DNA of 64,000 nt from Bradyrhizobium jicamae (GCF_018130215.1 NZ_JAFCKQ010000007.1:175160-239159), one strand, 5' to 3'; shown: positions 51,651-60,436, counted from the stretch's first letter. Made by a program: numbers and translations. Notes: generated by a model not told the origin, from the letters alone.

Positions 51651-52463
51651 ATGCCGAGACTGCTCGCCTTGCTCGTCCTGCTCGGGGCCTTCATCGGTCA
51701 TGCGCGGGCGGAAGAAGCCCAGCGCAGCGAGTGCCTGGCGATGGCAAATGCGCCGCCGCGCGCGATGCCGGTCAGCTTCCGCCGCGTGGCGGCCAAGGCC
51801 GACGAGGTCGCGATCACCTATGCCGGCCATTCGACCTATTACATCGAAACGCCGGGCGGCATCCGCATCGCGACCGATTACAGCGGCGCCTATCAGGTCG
51901 GCCGGCTGCCCGACGTCGTAACCATGAACCGGGCACACTCGACGCACTACACGCTGTTTCCCGATCCCCGGATTCCCCATGTGCTGCATGGCTGGGGCGA
52001 GAACGGGCAGGCTGCGCATTACGCGATGCGGATCGGCGACGTCTACATCCGCAACGTCACCACCGACATCCGCCGCTATTGGGGCGAAGGGCCCGGCGGC
52101 GAGATGATCAAGGACGGAAATTCGATCTTCATCTTCGAGGTTGCCGGCCTCTGCATCGGCCATCTCGGCCACCTCCACGTCAAGCTCGACGACAGCCATT
52201 TTGCGGCGATTGGCCGCCTCGACATCGTGATGGTGCCGATCGACGGCACCTATACGATGTCGCTCGACGGCATCTCCGAGATCACGAGGCGCCTGCGATC
52301 CGCCGTTGTGCTGCCGATGCACCGCTTCTCGACCCCGCTCGACGAATTCATGCGCCTGATCGGCCAGCAGTTCGAGATCGACCAGCGCAGCGAACGCACC
52401 TTGCGCATCTCGCGGGATACGCTGCCGGCGACGCCGACCGTGATCATCCTCGACGGCGTCTGA
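51651..52463 (+). CDS. Exported metallo-beta-lactamase-like hydrolase (UlaG-like fold)
   Basis: 270 residues with a signal peptide ending ARAEE. VAITYAGHSTYYIETPGGIRIATDYSG is the start of the UlaG/L-ascorbate lactonase-like MBL fold, and the later features GHLGHLHVKLD, VPIDGTYTMSL and VLPMHRFS give the remaining metal ligands. The usual HxHxDH of the second loop is reduced (NRAHSTHYTLFPD), so it may hold one metal or use a different site. Cofactor and substrate are uncertain. Divergent from the alpha/beta hydrolase gene. Confidence 0.8.
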   Translation: MPRLLALLVLLGAFIGHARAEEAQRSECLAMANAPPRAMPVSFRRVAAKADEVAITYAGHSTYYIETPGGIRIATDYSGAYQVGRLPDVVTMNRAHSTHYTLFPDPRIPHVLHGWGENGQAAHYAMRIGDVYIRNVTTDIRRYWGEGPGGEMIKDGNSIFIFEVAGLCIGHLGHLHVKLDDSHFAAIGRLDIVMVPIDGTYTMSLDGISEITRRLRSAVVLPMHRFSTPLDEFMRLIGQQFEIDQRSERTLRISRDTLPATPTVIILDGV

Positions 52464-52503
52464 GCGCCCTGACACGATTTCGTGCGCCGGTCATTTTTCG
52501 CGC

Positions 52504-52534
52504 TTGACCTAGAGTATGCTCTAGCATGTTCACT
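52504..52534 (+). promoter_or_regulatory. MerR-type promoter/operator upstream of the aldo/keto reductase-MerR operon
   Basis: TTGACC at 52504 is a -35 element. The perfect dyad CTAGAG-TATG-CTCTAG (52509-52524) begins inside it and fills the spacer, the layout of MerR-family promoters. A 19-bp spacer gives TTCACT at 52529 as a weak -10. The MerR gene is the second gene of the operon, so the protein at 53565 probably controls this site. Confidence 0.65.
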
Positions 52535-52572
52535 CGGGACTGTCGGCGACGTCAATAAAGAGGACCAGCAGC

Positions 52573-53565
52573 ATGACGACCACCACGCTTCCCCACCGCA
52601 AGCTCGGCCAGAACGGTCCAGAGGTCTCCGCCATCGGTCTCGGCTGCATGTCGCTATCCGGCGTCTATGGCGCCAATGACGATGCGGCGACGCCTGACTT
52701 GATCCGCCATGCCATCGACCTGGGCATCGACTTCCTCGACAGCGCCGACCTCTACGGCTGGGGCCACAATGAGGAGCTGCTGGGCCGCTCGCTCAAGGGC
52801 CTGCGTGACAAGGTCGTGATCGCCACCAAGTTCGGTCAGGTCAGGACCGCGACGGGACAGGGCGTCGACGGGCGGCCCGCCTATGTGCAACAGGCCTGCG
52901 AGGCAAGCCTGAAACGGCTCGGCATCGAAACCATCGACCTCTATTACCAGCACCGCATCGATCCGAACGTCCCGATCGAGGACACGGTCGGCGCCATGGC
53001 ACGGCTCGTCGAGCAGGGCAAGGTCCGCCATCTCGGCCTCTGCGAGGCGCGGCCCGAAACCATCCGTCGCGCCCACAGGGTGCACGGACTGGCCGCGGTG
53101 CAGACCGAGTATTCCCTGCTCTACCGCAGGGAAGCCGAGGAGACGCTGGAGACCACGCGGGCGCTCGGCATCGCCTTCGTCGCCTATTCGCCGCTCGGCC
53201 GCGGCTTCCTGACCGGGCAGATCCAGTCGCAGGCCGACATCGCCGGCGATCGCCGCGGCGATCATCCGCGCTTTGCCGGAGACAATTTTTCCCGCAACCG
53301 CGATCTGGTCGGCGGCATCGTGGCGATCGCGCACGACAAGGGCTGCACGCCCTCGCAGCTCGTGCTCGCCTGGCTTCTGGCGCAGGGACAGGACATCGTC
53401 CCGATCCCCGGCACCAAGCAGCGCGGCCGGCTCGAGGAGAACATCGGCGCGCTGGAAGTCACGCTGTCGCCGGAAGACAATGCGCGGATCACTGCGGCAA
53501 TTCCGCCGGGCGCCGTGGCCGGCGAGCGCTATCCGGCCGGTGCGATGAAGGCAGTCTATCTGTGA
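52573..53565 (+). CDS. Aldo/keto reductase
   Basis: 330 residues of the AKR barrel. The catalytic tetrad is visible: Asp and Tyr in FLDSADLYGWGHNEELLG, Lys in KVVIATKFG and His in DLYYQHRIDP. NADPH binding is at VPIPGTKQRGRLEENIGAL near the C-terminus. The subfamily (IGLGCMSLSGVYG) is the AKR13/Tas-like group that reduces aldehydes and ketones. It overlaps the MerR gene by one base, so the regulator and the reductase come from one mRNA. A MerR-type promoter suggests induction by a reactive carbonyl or redox stress. Confidence 0.92.
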   Translation: MTTTTLPHRKLGQNGPEVSAIGLGCMSLSGVYGANDDAATPDLIRHAIDLGIDFLDSADLYGWGHNEELLGRSLKGLRDKVVIATKFGQVRTATGQGVDGRPAYVQQACEASLKRLGIETIDLYYQHRIDPNVPIEDTVGAMARLVEQGKVRHLGLCEARPETIRRAHRVHGLAAVQTEYSLLYRREAEETLETTRALGIAFVAYSPLGRGFLTGQIQSQADIAGDRRGDHPRFAGDNFSRNRDLVGGIVAIAHDKGCTPSQLVLAWLLAQGQDIVPIPGTKQRGRLEENIGALEVTLSPEDNARITAAIPPGAVAGERYPAGAMKAVYL

Positions 53566-54026
53566 TGGATGCCCGCACACCGCCTTCACGGGCCGCGCCG
53601 GGCGCGCTCTACATCGGCGACATCGCCCGCCGCTCCGGCCGCAGCGTCCACACCATCCGCTGGTACGAGGCGCAAGGCCTGATGCCCGGCGTCGTCAGGG
53701 ACCGCGGCCGCCGCCGCGTCTACAGCGACGACCATATCGGCTGGCTCGATCTGGTGGAGCGGCTGCGCCTGACCGGCATGTCGATCCGGCAACTACGCGA
53801 ATACACCGTGCTGGTGAAGCAGGGCAGCGCGACCTTGCGCAAGCGCCGCGCGCTGCTTGCCGACCACCAGCGCCGTGTCCAGGCGATGATTGCCAAATGG
53901 ACCGAGGCGCTCGCGCTGGTCGACGCCAAGATCGAGTTCTACGACGAATGGGTCGCAAAGGGCTCGCGCCCTGCGGTCTCTGCCCAGCAGCGCGCACGCG
54001 CCAGGCCGCCTGCGACCAGGCCCTGA
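53565..54026 (+). CDS. MerR-family transcriptional regulator
   Basis: 153 residues from ATG 53565 (a GTG sits one codon earlier). YIGDIARRSGRSVHTIRWYEAQGLMPGVVRDRGRRRVYSDDHIGWLDLVERLRLTGMSIRQLREY is the MerR winged-helix, then a dimerisation coiled coil (LLADHQRRVQAMIAKWTEALALVDAKIEFYDEW). It has no Cys cluster for metal or redox sensing, so it probably binds an organic signal. Likely acts on the operator at 52504 and thereby controls its own operon. Confidence 0.9.
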   Translation: MDARTPPSRAAPGALYIGDIARRSGRSVHTIRWYEAQGLMPGVVRDRGRRRVYSDDHIGWLDLVERLRLTGMSIRQLREYTVLVKQGSATLRKRRALLADHQRRVQAMIAKWTEALALVDAKIEFYDEWVAKGSRPAVSAQQRARARPPATRP

Positions 54027-54135
54027 CGGCCAACCCCAATGCCCCCGTTTGACGCATTCCCCCCGGCCTCGTTATCCTCCGAACAGCCGACATCGCATCG
54101 GCGGCCGACAAGAGCAAGAACAGGGAGCATGATCC

Positions 54136-55185
54136 ATGGCCAGCACTCTGCCCGCCTCGGCGAGCGGGCTTTTTGCCAATCCGCGTGAAGACTGGCTTGC
54201 CCAATATAGCGAGGAGATCATCGACCCTGGCCGGCCGATCGTCGATCCGCATCATCACCTCTGGGACCGCGGCGGACTGCGTTATCTGATCGAGGAGATG
54301 CGTGACGACATCGCCTCCGGCCACAACATCATCGCGACCGTCTATGTCGATTGCCGCTCGATGTACCGCGCCGGCGGGCCGGAAGCATTCCGCCCCGTCG
54401 GCGAGGTTGAATTCGCCAACGGCGTCGCCGCGATGTCCGCGAGCGGTGGCTATGGCAAGGCCGCGATCTGCGCCGGCATCGTCAGCCACGTCAATCTCCT
54501 GCTCGGCGATCAGGCCAGGGCCGTGCTGGAGGCGGAGATCGCTGCCGGCAACGGCCGGTTCCGCGGCATCCGCCATTCCTCGGCCTGGGACGAGGACCCC
54601 GACGTCGCCCACATGTATGCGAACCGTCCGAAGGGACTGCTGCTCGATCCGACGTTCCGCAGGGGCTTTGCCTGCCTGGCGCCGCTTGGCCTCAGCTTCG
54701 ATGCCTGGCTGTTCCATCCGCAGATCGGCGAGCTCGCCGACCTCGCCCGCGCCTTCCCCGAGACCCGGATCGTGCTCGACCATTGCGGCGGCCCGGTCGG
54801 GATCGGCCGCTTCGCCGGCAAGCGCAACGAGACCTTTCCGGTCTGGAAGGCCTCGATCCGGGAGATCGCCAGCTGCTCGAATGTCGTCGTCAAGCTCGGC
54901 GGGCTGGCCATGTGCCTGCTCGGCTACGATTTCCACCTCCGCCCGAAGCCGCCGTCCTCGGAGGAACTTGCGGCCGCCTGGCGGCCTTATGTCGAAACCT
55001 GCATCGAGGCTTTCGGCCCCGACCGTTGCATGTTCGAGAGCAACTTCCCACCTGACAAGGGTCAATGCAGTTACCAGGTGATCTTTAACGCGTTTAAACG
55101 GCTTGCGTCACAATATAGCGAAGTTGAAAAGACTGCGTTGTTCTCAAAGACGGCAAAGGATGTTTATCGGCTCCACATCGGGTAG
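54136..55185 (+). CDS. Amidohydrolase family protein (lactonase-like)
   Basis: 349 residues. IVDPHHHLWDRGG is the metal-binding HxH, then GFRGIRH-type VRGIRHSSAWD, IVLDHCGGPVG and FESNFPPDK at the C-terminus. The pattern is that of the amidohydrolase-2 group which includes L-fuconolactonase and related lactonases; the substrate is unknown. GGGAG is 9 bases before the ATG. It is followed by the tandem GNAT gene, 11 bp away, in the same direction. Not closely alike to the two amidohydrolases at 10172-12354. Confidence 0.87.
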   Translation: MASTLPASASGLFANPREDWLAQYSEEIIDPGRPIVDPHHHLWDRGGLRYLIEEMRDDIASGHNIIATVYVDCRSMYRAGGPEAFRPVGEVEFANGVAAMSASGGYGKAAICAGIVSHVNLLLGDQARAVLEAEIAAGNGRFRGIRHSSAWDEDPDVAHMYANRPKGLLLDPTFRRGFACLAPLGLSFDAWLFHPQIGELADLARAFPETRIVLDHCGGPVGIGRFAGKRNETFPVWKASIREIASCSNVVVKLGGLAMCLLGYDFHLRPKPPSSEELAAAWRPYVETCIEAFGPDRCMFESNFPPDKGQCSYQVIFNAFKRLASQYSEVEKTALFSKTAKDVYRLHIG

Positions 55186-55196
55186 TCTTGCGACTC

Positions 55197-56129
55197 ATGG
55201 ATGACAGCATCACCATCCGGCCGCTCCGGGAGACTGATGCGGACGCGGTTGTCGCACTCTACAGCAAGGCGGCCACGGTGGAACCGAGGCTTGGGCCGAT
55301 CACGCTGCCGCAATGGGGCCAGTTCCTGAAGCTGCCGCAGAACCGCGGCGGGCGTGACTTTCGCGTCGCCGAGCGGAATGGCCGCCTCGTCGGACTCGCC
55401 GAATCCTCCCTGCGCGACCATGGCGGGCATCATTGCCGGTTCCTCAAGATCGTCGTGGTGCCCGAGGCGCGACGCCGTGGCACCGCGCTTGCGCTGTTCG
55501 ATGACGTGCTGGCAATCGACGCCGGCGACGACCTCGCCATACAGACGCTGGTAAGTCCCGACTGGCCGGCGGGAATGGCTTTCGTATCGGTGTTCGGCTT
55601 TGCCCGGATCGAATCCGAGATCGGCATGAAATGCGTGGAGCCGTTGCAGCCCGCGCGCACGCTTGCGGCGGCTCGCGCCAGCATCGAACGGGCCGGCGAT
55701 GTCACGGCCTGCGCGGCCGAGATCGCGCATATCCACAATACCGCCTACGCCTCGGACGCCGCGTTCCGCCTGTATTCGCCGGAAGAGATGGCGCAACTGC
55801 TGACCGAGAGCGAGGTCTGGATCGCCTCGGAAGACGGGCAGGTGTCGGGCTTTTGCCTGACCGAGCCGGAGCAGAACTCGATGTGGATCGAGTCGGTGGC
55901 GGTCGATCCCGCGCGGCAGGGACGCGGGCTCGGCCAGGTCCTGGTCTATCACGTGCTGACCGCGCACGAGGTTTCGGTCGAGCATCCGTGCTGGCTGAAC
56001 GTCTCGAGCCGCAACCCCGCCGCGCTCAAGATCTATCGCCGGCTCGGATTTCGGCCGCAGCACGAGACCTGCCGCTTCAGCGCGACGCGAGGCGAATTGA
56101 TCGCCGCGCGTCATCGCCGGTTCAACTGA
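55197..56129 (+). CDS. Protein with two GNAT acetyltransferase domains
   Basis: 310 residues from ATG 55197 (an in-frame TTG at 55188 would add three residues). The first GNAT domain (about 5-150) has VVVPEARRRGTALALFDDV; the second (about 165-305) has the fuller motif A, ESVAVDPARQGRGLGQVLVYHVL, with NPAALKIYRRLGFRP as motif B. Only the second has a convincing acetyl-CoA loop (Q-G-R-G-L-G). Tandem GNAT proteins include mycothiol synthase-like and antibiotic-modifying enzymes, but no special match was seen. Convergent with the aminopeptidase gene. Confidence 0.85.
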   Translation: MDDSITIRPLRETDADAVVALYSKAATVEPRLGPITLPQWGQFLKLPQNRGGRDFRVAERNGRLVGLAESSLRDHGGHHCRFLKIVVVPEARRRGTALALFDDVLAIDAGDDLAIQTLVSPDWPAGMAFVSVFGFARIESEIGMKCVEPLQPARTLAAARASIERAGDVTACAAEIAHIHNTAYASDAAFRLYSPEEMAQLLTESEVWIASEDGQVSGFCLTEPEQNSMWIESVAVDPARQGRGLGQVLVYHVLTAHEVSVEHPCWLNVSSRNPAALKIYRRLGFRPQHETCRFSATRGELIAARHRRFN

Positions 56130-56137
56130 AGCCGCCG

Positions 56138-57394
56138 CTACGCCCATTCACCCTGCCGGAATACCGGCACGCTGCGTCCGTCGGCATGGATGCCGTCGAT
56201 ATCGGTATGCGCCGAGCCGATCATCCAGTCGATGTGGATCAGGCTCTTGTTGCCGCCCTGCTCGGCGATCTGCTGCGGCGTCAGCCTGTCGCCGTTGACG
56301 AAGCACTTCGAGTAGCATTGGCCGAGCGCGATGTGCGAGGCGGCGTTCTCGTCGAACAGCGTGTTGAAGAACAACAGTCCGCTTTTCGAGATCGGCGAGG
56401 AGTGCGGCACCAGCGCGACCTCGCCGAGCCGGCGCGCGCCCTCGTCGGTGTCGAGCACCTTGTTCAACACCTCCTCGCCGCGCGAGGCCCTGGCCTCGAC
56501 GATCCGGCCTTCCTCGAACCTCACGGCGATGTTGTCGATCAGCGTACCCTGGTATGACAGCGGCTTGGAACTGACGACGTGGCCGCTGACGCGCCGGCAA
56601 TGCGGCGTCGTGAAGACCTCTTCCGTCGGGATATTGGCGTTGCAGACGATGCCGTTCTTGGCGGTCGAGGCGCCGCCTTCCCATTCGTGGCCGTCGGCGA
56701 GCCCGATGGTCAGATCCATGCCCGGGCCGGAATATTTCAACGCATGGAAGCGCTGGCCGTTGAGCCATTCGGTGCGCTCGCGCAGCTTCGCATTGTGCCT
56801 CTCCCAGGCCGCGACGGCGCCGTCCTGGTCGACCCGCGAGGCGGAGAAGATCGCATCCGCAAGCTTCGCCACAGCGACATCCTCGGCATCGCCGGCGAAG
56901 ACCTGCTTCGCCCAGGACGCACTCGGATAGGCGATGATGTTCCAGTTGGTGTCGAAATTGACGATCTTCTCCAGCGCCGGCTGGTAGGCGATCGAATTGG
57001 CCTTGCTGGCGCGCGCGACCTTGGCCGGATCCTCGCCCGACAGCAGCATCGGATTGTCGCCGACGATCGCAAGCCGCGCCGTGTTGGCACCGAACGCCTT
57101 GGCCATGCCTTCATAGAGCCAGGTCGCGGCGCGATCGAAGCTCGCGTCGTTGGCGTAGCGGTAGCGCGCCAGCGTCACCTCCTCATCCGAGAAGAACGGG
57201 GTGACGATGCCGGCACCGGCCTTGTAGGCATGTTCGGCGATCCGGCGCACCAGCGGCATCGCCACAGCCGGGGCCGTCAGCAGGAGATCCTGTCCCGGCT
57301 GCAGCCGCAGCCCGACCTTCACCGCGACTTCGGCGAGCCGGTCGAGCTTCACGGGGTCGATCGAGGCGGTAAGTTGACGTTGATGTGCGGTCAT
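56138..57394 (-). CDS. M29-family metallo-aminopeptidase
   Basis: 418 residues. The protein follows the M29 (AmpS/PepS/thermophilic aminopeptidase) pattern: LAEVAVKVGLRLQPGQDLLLTAPAVAMPLVRRIAEHAYKAGAG at the N-terminus, NANIPTEEVFTTPHCRRVSGHVVSSKPLSYQGTLI with metal ligands, then ALVPHSSPISKSGLLFFNTLFDENAASHIALGQCY and LIHIDWMIGSAHTDIDGI at the end, where the ligand Glu, His and Asp lie. It removes N-terminal residues from peptides, using two divalent metals. It may be the last gene of the PcaC/PcaB-like unit, 107 bp after the lyase stop. Confidence 0.9.
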   Translation of the reverse strand: MTAHQRQLTASIDPVKLDRLAEVAVKVGLRLQPGQDLLLTAPAVAMPLVRRIAEHAYKAGAGIVTPFFSDEEVTLARYRYANDASFDRAATWLYEGMAKAFGANTARLAIVGDNPMLLSGEDPAKVARASKANSIAYQPALEKIVNFDTNWNIIAYPSASWAKQVFAGDAEDVAVAKLADAIFSASRVDQDGAVAAWERHNAKLRERTEWLNGQRFHALKYSGPGMDLTIGLADGHEWEGGASTAKNGIVCNANIPTEEVFTTPHCRRVSGHVVSSKPLSYQGTLIDNIAVRFEEGRIVEARASRGEEVLNKVLDTDEGARRLGEVALVPHSSPISKSGLLFFNTLFDENAASHIALGQCYSKCFVNGDRLTPQQIAEQGGNKSLIHIDWMIGSAHTDIDGIHADGRSVPVFRQGEWA

Positions 57395-57501
57395 GAAGCG
57401 TCCGGCATGTCGGTTGAGGGATCAAGGATTCGTAGTCCAATTCGAGCCGCCTTCGCAAGGTTCCCGCCGTCTCCGCCGATCACGCCACGGCGAGCGGACA
57501 C

Positions 57502-58863
57502 CTACCGCCTCACCGATGTCAGCACGCGATCGACCATGTCGGGCGCGAGCCCGAGATAGTTCTTCGGCGCAGTCAGGTGGTCGAGCGTCGAGCGATCGAT
57601 ACGATCAGCCACGCGCGGGTCCGCGGCCAGTGCATCGGCGAGCGCGAGGCCCTTGTCGCTGGCAACGCGGCAGGAGTCGTAAACGACGTCATGCGCCTCC
57701 TGGCGGCCGATCTGGGGCGCGAGGCCCATCATCACGGCTTCGGCAACGATCAGCCCGCGGCTGATGTCGAGATTGTCGGACATGCGCTTCTCATCGACGA
57801 CGAGACCACCAAGCGCGAACTTTGCCTGATGCAGTGCGCCCGCGGTCAGCACGAAGCTCTCGGGGATCGCCATCCATTCGGCGTGCCATGGCCCGGTCGC
57901 GCGCTCGAAATCCTGCACCATCGCATCGAGCATGAGCCCCGCATGCTGACGCACCGCCTTTGCCGCGGCCAGCATCAGTTCCGACGAGATCGGGTTGCGC
58001 TTCTGCGGCATCGTCGACGACGCGCCGCGTCCTTTCACGAAGGGCTCATAGACTTCGGCAAACTCGGTGGAGGCCATGATCATGATGTCGAGCGCGATCT
58101 TGCCGAGCGATCCGGTCACGAGCGCGAGGAAGTTCACCGCCTCTGCCAACCCGTCGCGCGCGACATGCCAGGTCGAGACCGGTATGCCGAGGCCGAGTTC
58201 CTCGCACAGCGCCTGCTGCACCTCAAAGCCCTTGTCGCCGAGCGAGGCCAGCGTGCCGGCGGCGCCGGCGAACTGTCCGACCAGCACGCGCGGCTTGAGC
58301 TCAGCCAGTCGCTCGGCATGACGGTCGAATGCGGCGAGCCAGATCGCGGTCTTGTAGCCGAAGGTCACCGGCAGCGCCTGCTGAAGGTGGGTACGGCCGG
58401 CCATTGGAGTGTCGCGATACCGCTTCGAAAGACCGGCGAGAATGCCGCGCAGCGCGGCGATGTCGTCTGCAATGATATTCAGGCCGTCTCGGATCTGCAG
58501 CACCACGGCGGTGTCCATGATGTCCTGCGTGGTGGCGCCCCAATGGACGTAGCGGCCGGCCTCGCCGCACTGCTTCGCCATCTGGTGCACCAGCGGCATG
58601 ATCGGATAGCCGACGATGTCGGTCTCCTCGCGCAGCAGGTCGAAATCGAGCGCGGCAACGTCGGTCCGCGCCGCAATCTCCACGGCCGCCTCCGCCGGGA
58701 TCACGCCGCAGCGCGCCTCGGCCTTCGCCAGCGCGACCTCGACCTCGGCATAGCGCGAGATCAGCCGCAGATCGGAGAACACCTCGCGCATCTCGCTTGT
58801 GCCGAAGGCGTCGCGGAACAGCACGGAATCCAGAACAGTGGTCGAGGTCGGAAAGGCGGGCAT
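57502..58863 (-). CDS. Fumarase/aspartase-superfamily lyase, PcaB-like
   Basis: 453 residues from ATG 58863 (AGGA before); the open frame upstream is far longer but not coding. The lyase signature GASSTMPQKRNPISSE is intact, as are MAKQCGEAGRYVHWGATTQDIMDTA and AGRTHLQQALPVTFGYK. Length and layout match 3-carboxy-cis,cis-muconate cycloisomerase/adenylosuccinate-lyase-like enzymes. A PcaC-like gene precedes it by 61 bp, which supports an aromatic or dicarboxylate lactone or lyase step, but no protocatechuate genes are present and the true substrate may differ. Confidence 0.88.
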   Translation of the reverse strand: MPAFPTSTTVLDSVLFRDAFGTSEMREVFSDLRLISRYAEVEVALAKAEARCGVIPAEAAVEIAARTDVAALDFDLLREETDIVGYPIMPLVHQMAKQCGEAGRYVHWGATTQDIMDTAVVLQIRDGLNIIADDIAALRGILAGLSKRYRDTPMAGRTHLQQALPVTFGYKTAIWLAAFDRHAERLAELKPRVLVGQFAGAAGTLASLGDKGFEVQQALCEELGLGIPVSTWHVARDGLAEAVNFLALVTGSLGKIALDIMIMASTEFAEVYEPFVKGRGASSTMPQKRNPISSELMLAAAKAVRQHAGLMLDAMVQDFERATGPWHAEWMAIPESFVLTAGALHQAKFALGGLVVDEKRMSDNLDISRGLIVAEAVMMGLAPQIGRQEAHDVVYDSCRVASDKGLALADALAADPRVADRIDRSTLDHLTAPKNYLGLAPDMVDRVLTSVRR

Positions 58864-58924
58864 GGGCGCATCCTGTTGCCGGTCGCAATTCGGCAACGTC
58901 CCTACCATGGCCCGCGTGGAGACC

Positions 58925-59314
58925 CTATTCCTCCGCGGCCACTGCGCCGAATACCTCGGCCGCGATCCTGCTGGTCTCGATCGCGGCCGGAACGCCGCAA
59001 TACATCGCGACCAGCAGCAGCACGTCCTGCACCTGAGCGGGGGTACAGCCATTGGCCAGCGCGCCCTTGGCATGGACGCGGAACTCGGCCGGCTTGCCGC
59101 TCGCCGCGGTGATGCCGAGCATGACGAGACTGCGGATCTGGTCGGACAGGCCGCCGCGCTCCCAGACATCGCCATAGACGTAGGCGTTGATGATGTCCTG
59201 CAGCGGAGCGCCGAATTCGCCGGCGGCGGCCATCCGCTGCGCGACATCGGCCTCGCCGAACATCTGCTGACGCCGGCGCAAGCCGCGCGCATGGAGATCG
59301 CTGGTATCGACCAT
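58925..59314 (-). CDS. Carboxymuconolactone decarboxylase family protein (PcaC-like)
   Basis: 129 residues, a single CMD domain. GLSDQIRSLVMLGITAASGKPAEFRVHAKGALANGCTPAQVQDVLLLVAMYCGVPAAIET has the E-x-x-x-H-x-x-x-A... helix pair of PcaC, without the CxxC of peroxidase-type AhpD. It could decarboxylate a carboxymuconolactone-like intermediate. It is the first gene of the left-hand operon under the GntR-type promoter region; the leader is about 20 bases. The next gene is the PcaB-like lyase. Confidence 0.88.
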   Translation of the reverse strand: MVDTSDLHARGLRRRQQMFGEADVAQRMAAAGEFGAPLQDIINAYVYGDVWERGGLSDQIRSLVMLGITAASGKPAEFRVHAKGALANGCTPAQVQDVLLLVAMYCGVPAAIETSRIAAEVFGAVAAEE

Positions 59315-59340
59315 GGGGTATCAGGCTCCCTGTTTCGGTC

Positions 59341-59420
59341 ATTTATACGGACATATTTGATCGACCTCAATCGCAGCTTGCGGTCAGCGCTTGCGTATTC
59401 GCTCCATTTGTCCGTATAAA
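59341..59420. promoter_or_regulatory. Divergent promoters with twin inverted operators (probable GntR sites)
   Basis: ATTTATACGGACA at 59341-59353 and its reverse complement TGTCCGTATAAAT at 59408-59420 are perfect inverted copies of 13 bp. Each contains the -10 of one promoter. Rightward: TTGCGT (59391), 17-bp spacer, TATAAA (59414). Leftward: TTGAGG (complement of 59365-59370), 17-bp spacer, TATAAA (complement of 59342-59347). A regulator bound at both sites would shut both promoters. The GntR gene at 62296 is the natural candidate. Confidence 0.8.
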
Positions 59421-59451
59421 TTCGCACAAAATGGCCTCCGGAGGGATCGGG

Positions 59452-60414
59452 ATGAGGTTGCGCAATCGCCTGCTTGCCGTCCTGTTTCTGTCCGCTGTCG
59501 TAAGCCTGCCGGCGCTGGCCGCGGATGATTTCCCGCAACGGCCGCTGAAGATCATCGTCCCCTTTCCGCCAGGTGCCGGCCCCGACAACGTCGCACGGCT
59601 GATCGCCCGGCATTTGCAGGACGCCTTCGGCCAGACCGTGCTGGTCGAGAACCGGGCCGGCGCGCTCGGCAGCATCGGCGCGCAGGAAGTCGCGCGCAGC
59701 GCGCCCGATGGCTACACGCTGCTGATGGGCACCAACACCACGCATGCCAGCAACGTCGCGACCTTCAGGAGCCTGCCCTATGATCCGGTGAAGGATTTTG
59801 CGCCCGTGATCCGCACCACGACGACGGCAATGGTGCTGCTGGTCAACCCGAAATTCGCCGCAAGGGACCTGCCGCAGTTCCTGGATTACGCCAGGGCGCA
59901 TCCGAATTTGACCGGAGGTTACGGTTCCGGCGCCTCGCAAATCTCGATCGCGCAACTGCAATCGCGCGGCGGGTTGTCCGTGGTCGCCGCCTCCTATCGA
60001 GGTGTGCCGCAGGCGATGACCGACGTGATGGCCGGCGTGATCGACCTGACCTTCGGCGACTTCTCGGTCGCGATCCCGCAGATGCAAGGCGGCACGTTGC
60101 GCGGCATCGGCGTCACTTCCGCGGCGCGCAACGAACTCACCCCCGGCCTTCCCGCGCTGTCGGAGGCGATGCCCGGCTTCGAGGCTACGATCTGGTACGG
60201 ACTGTTCGCGCCGGCCGGCACGCCGGCGGCTGTCGTCGACAGGCTCTACGCCGAATGCGCGAAATACCTGGCGATGCCGGAGACCAGGACGAAGCTCGCC
60301 GATGTCGGGGTGATCGTGGCGCCGCTGGCACCGACCGAATTCGGCGCCTTTGTCAAAAGCGAGGTCGTGCGCTGGTCGGCCGAGGTGAAGGCCGCCGGCA
60401 TCGAGCCGCAATGA
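59452..60414 (+). CDS. Tripartite tricarboxylate (Bug/TctC) family extracytoplasmic solute receptor
   Basis: 320 residues from ATG 59452 with GGAGGG 7 bases upstream; ATG 59431 would put the ribosome site inside the gene. A signal peptide (RNRLLAVLFLSAVVSLPALAADD) is followed by the Bug-family start FPQRPLKIIVPFPPGAGPDNVARLIARHL and TVLVENRAGALGSIGAQEVARSAPDGYTLLMG. The protein binds a carboxylic acid in the periplasm. No TctA/TctB membrane subunits are nearby, so the transporter must be elsewhere or the receptor serves in sensing. First gene of the rightward operon. Confidence 0.92.
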   Translation: MRLRNRLLAVLFLSAVVSLPALAADDFPQRPLKIIVPFPPGAGPDNVARLIARHLQDAFGQTVLVENRAGALGSIGAQEVARSAPDGYTLLMGTNTTHASNVATFRSLPYDPVKDFAPVIRTTTTAMVLLVNPKFAARDLPQFLDYARAHPNLTGGYGSGASQISIAQLQSRGGLSVVAASYRGVPQAMTDVMAGVIDLTFGDFSVAIPQMQGGTLRGIGVTSAARNELTPGLPALSEAMPGFEATIWYGLFAPAGTPAAVVDRLYAECAKYLAMPETRTKLADVGVIVAPLAPTEFGAFVKSEVVRWSAEVKAAGIEPQ

Positions 60415-60436
60415 TCCGGACCGGCGGGATTGCGTC

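Noticed and set aside
59357..59370. TTGAT-N4-CTCAA as an FNR-like box.
   Set aside because: One mismatch to the consensus; it overlaps the leftward -35 and is explained by promoter sequence.
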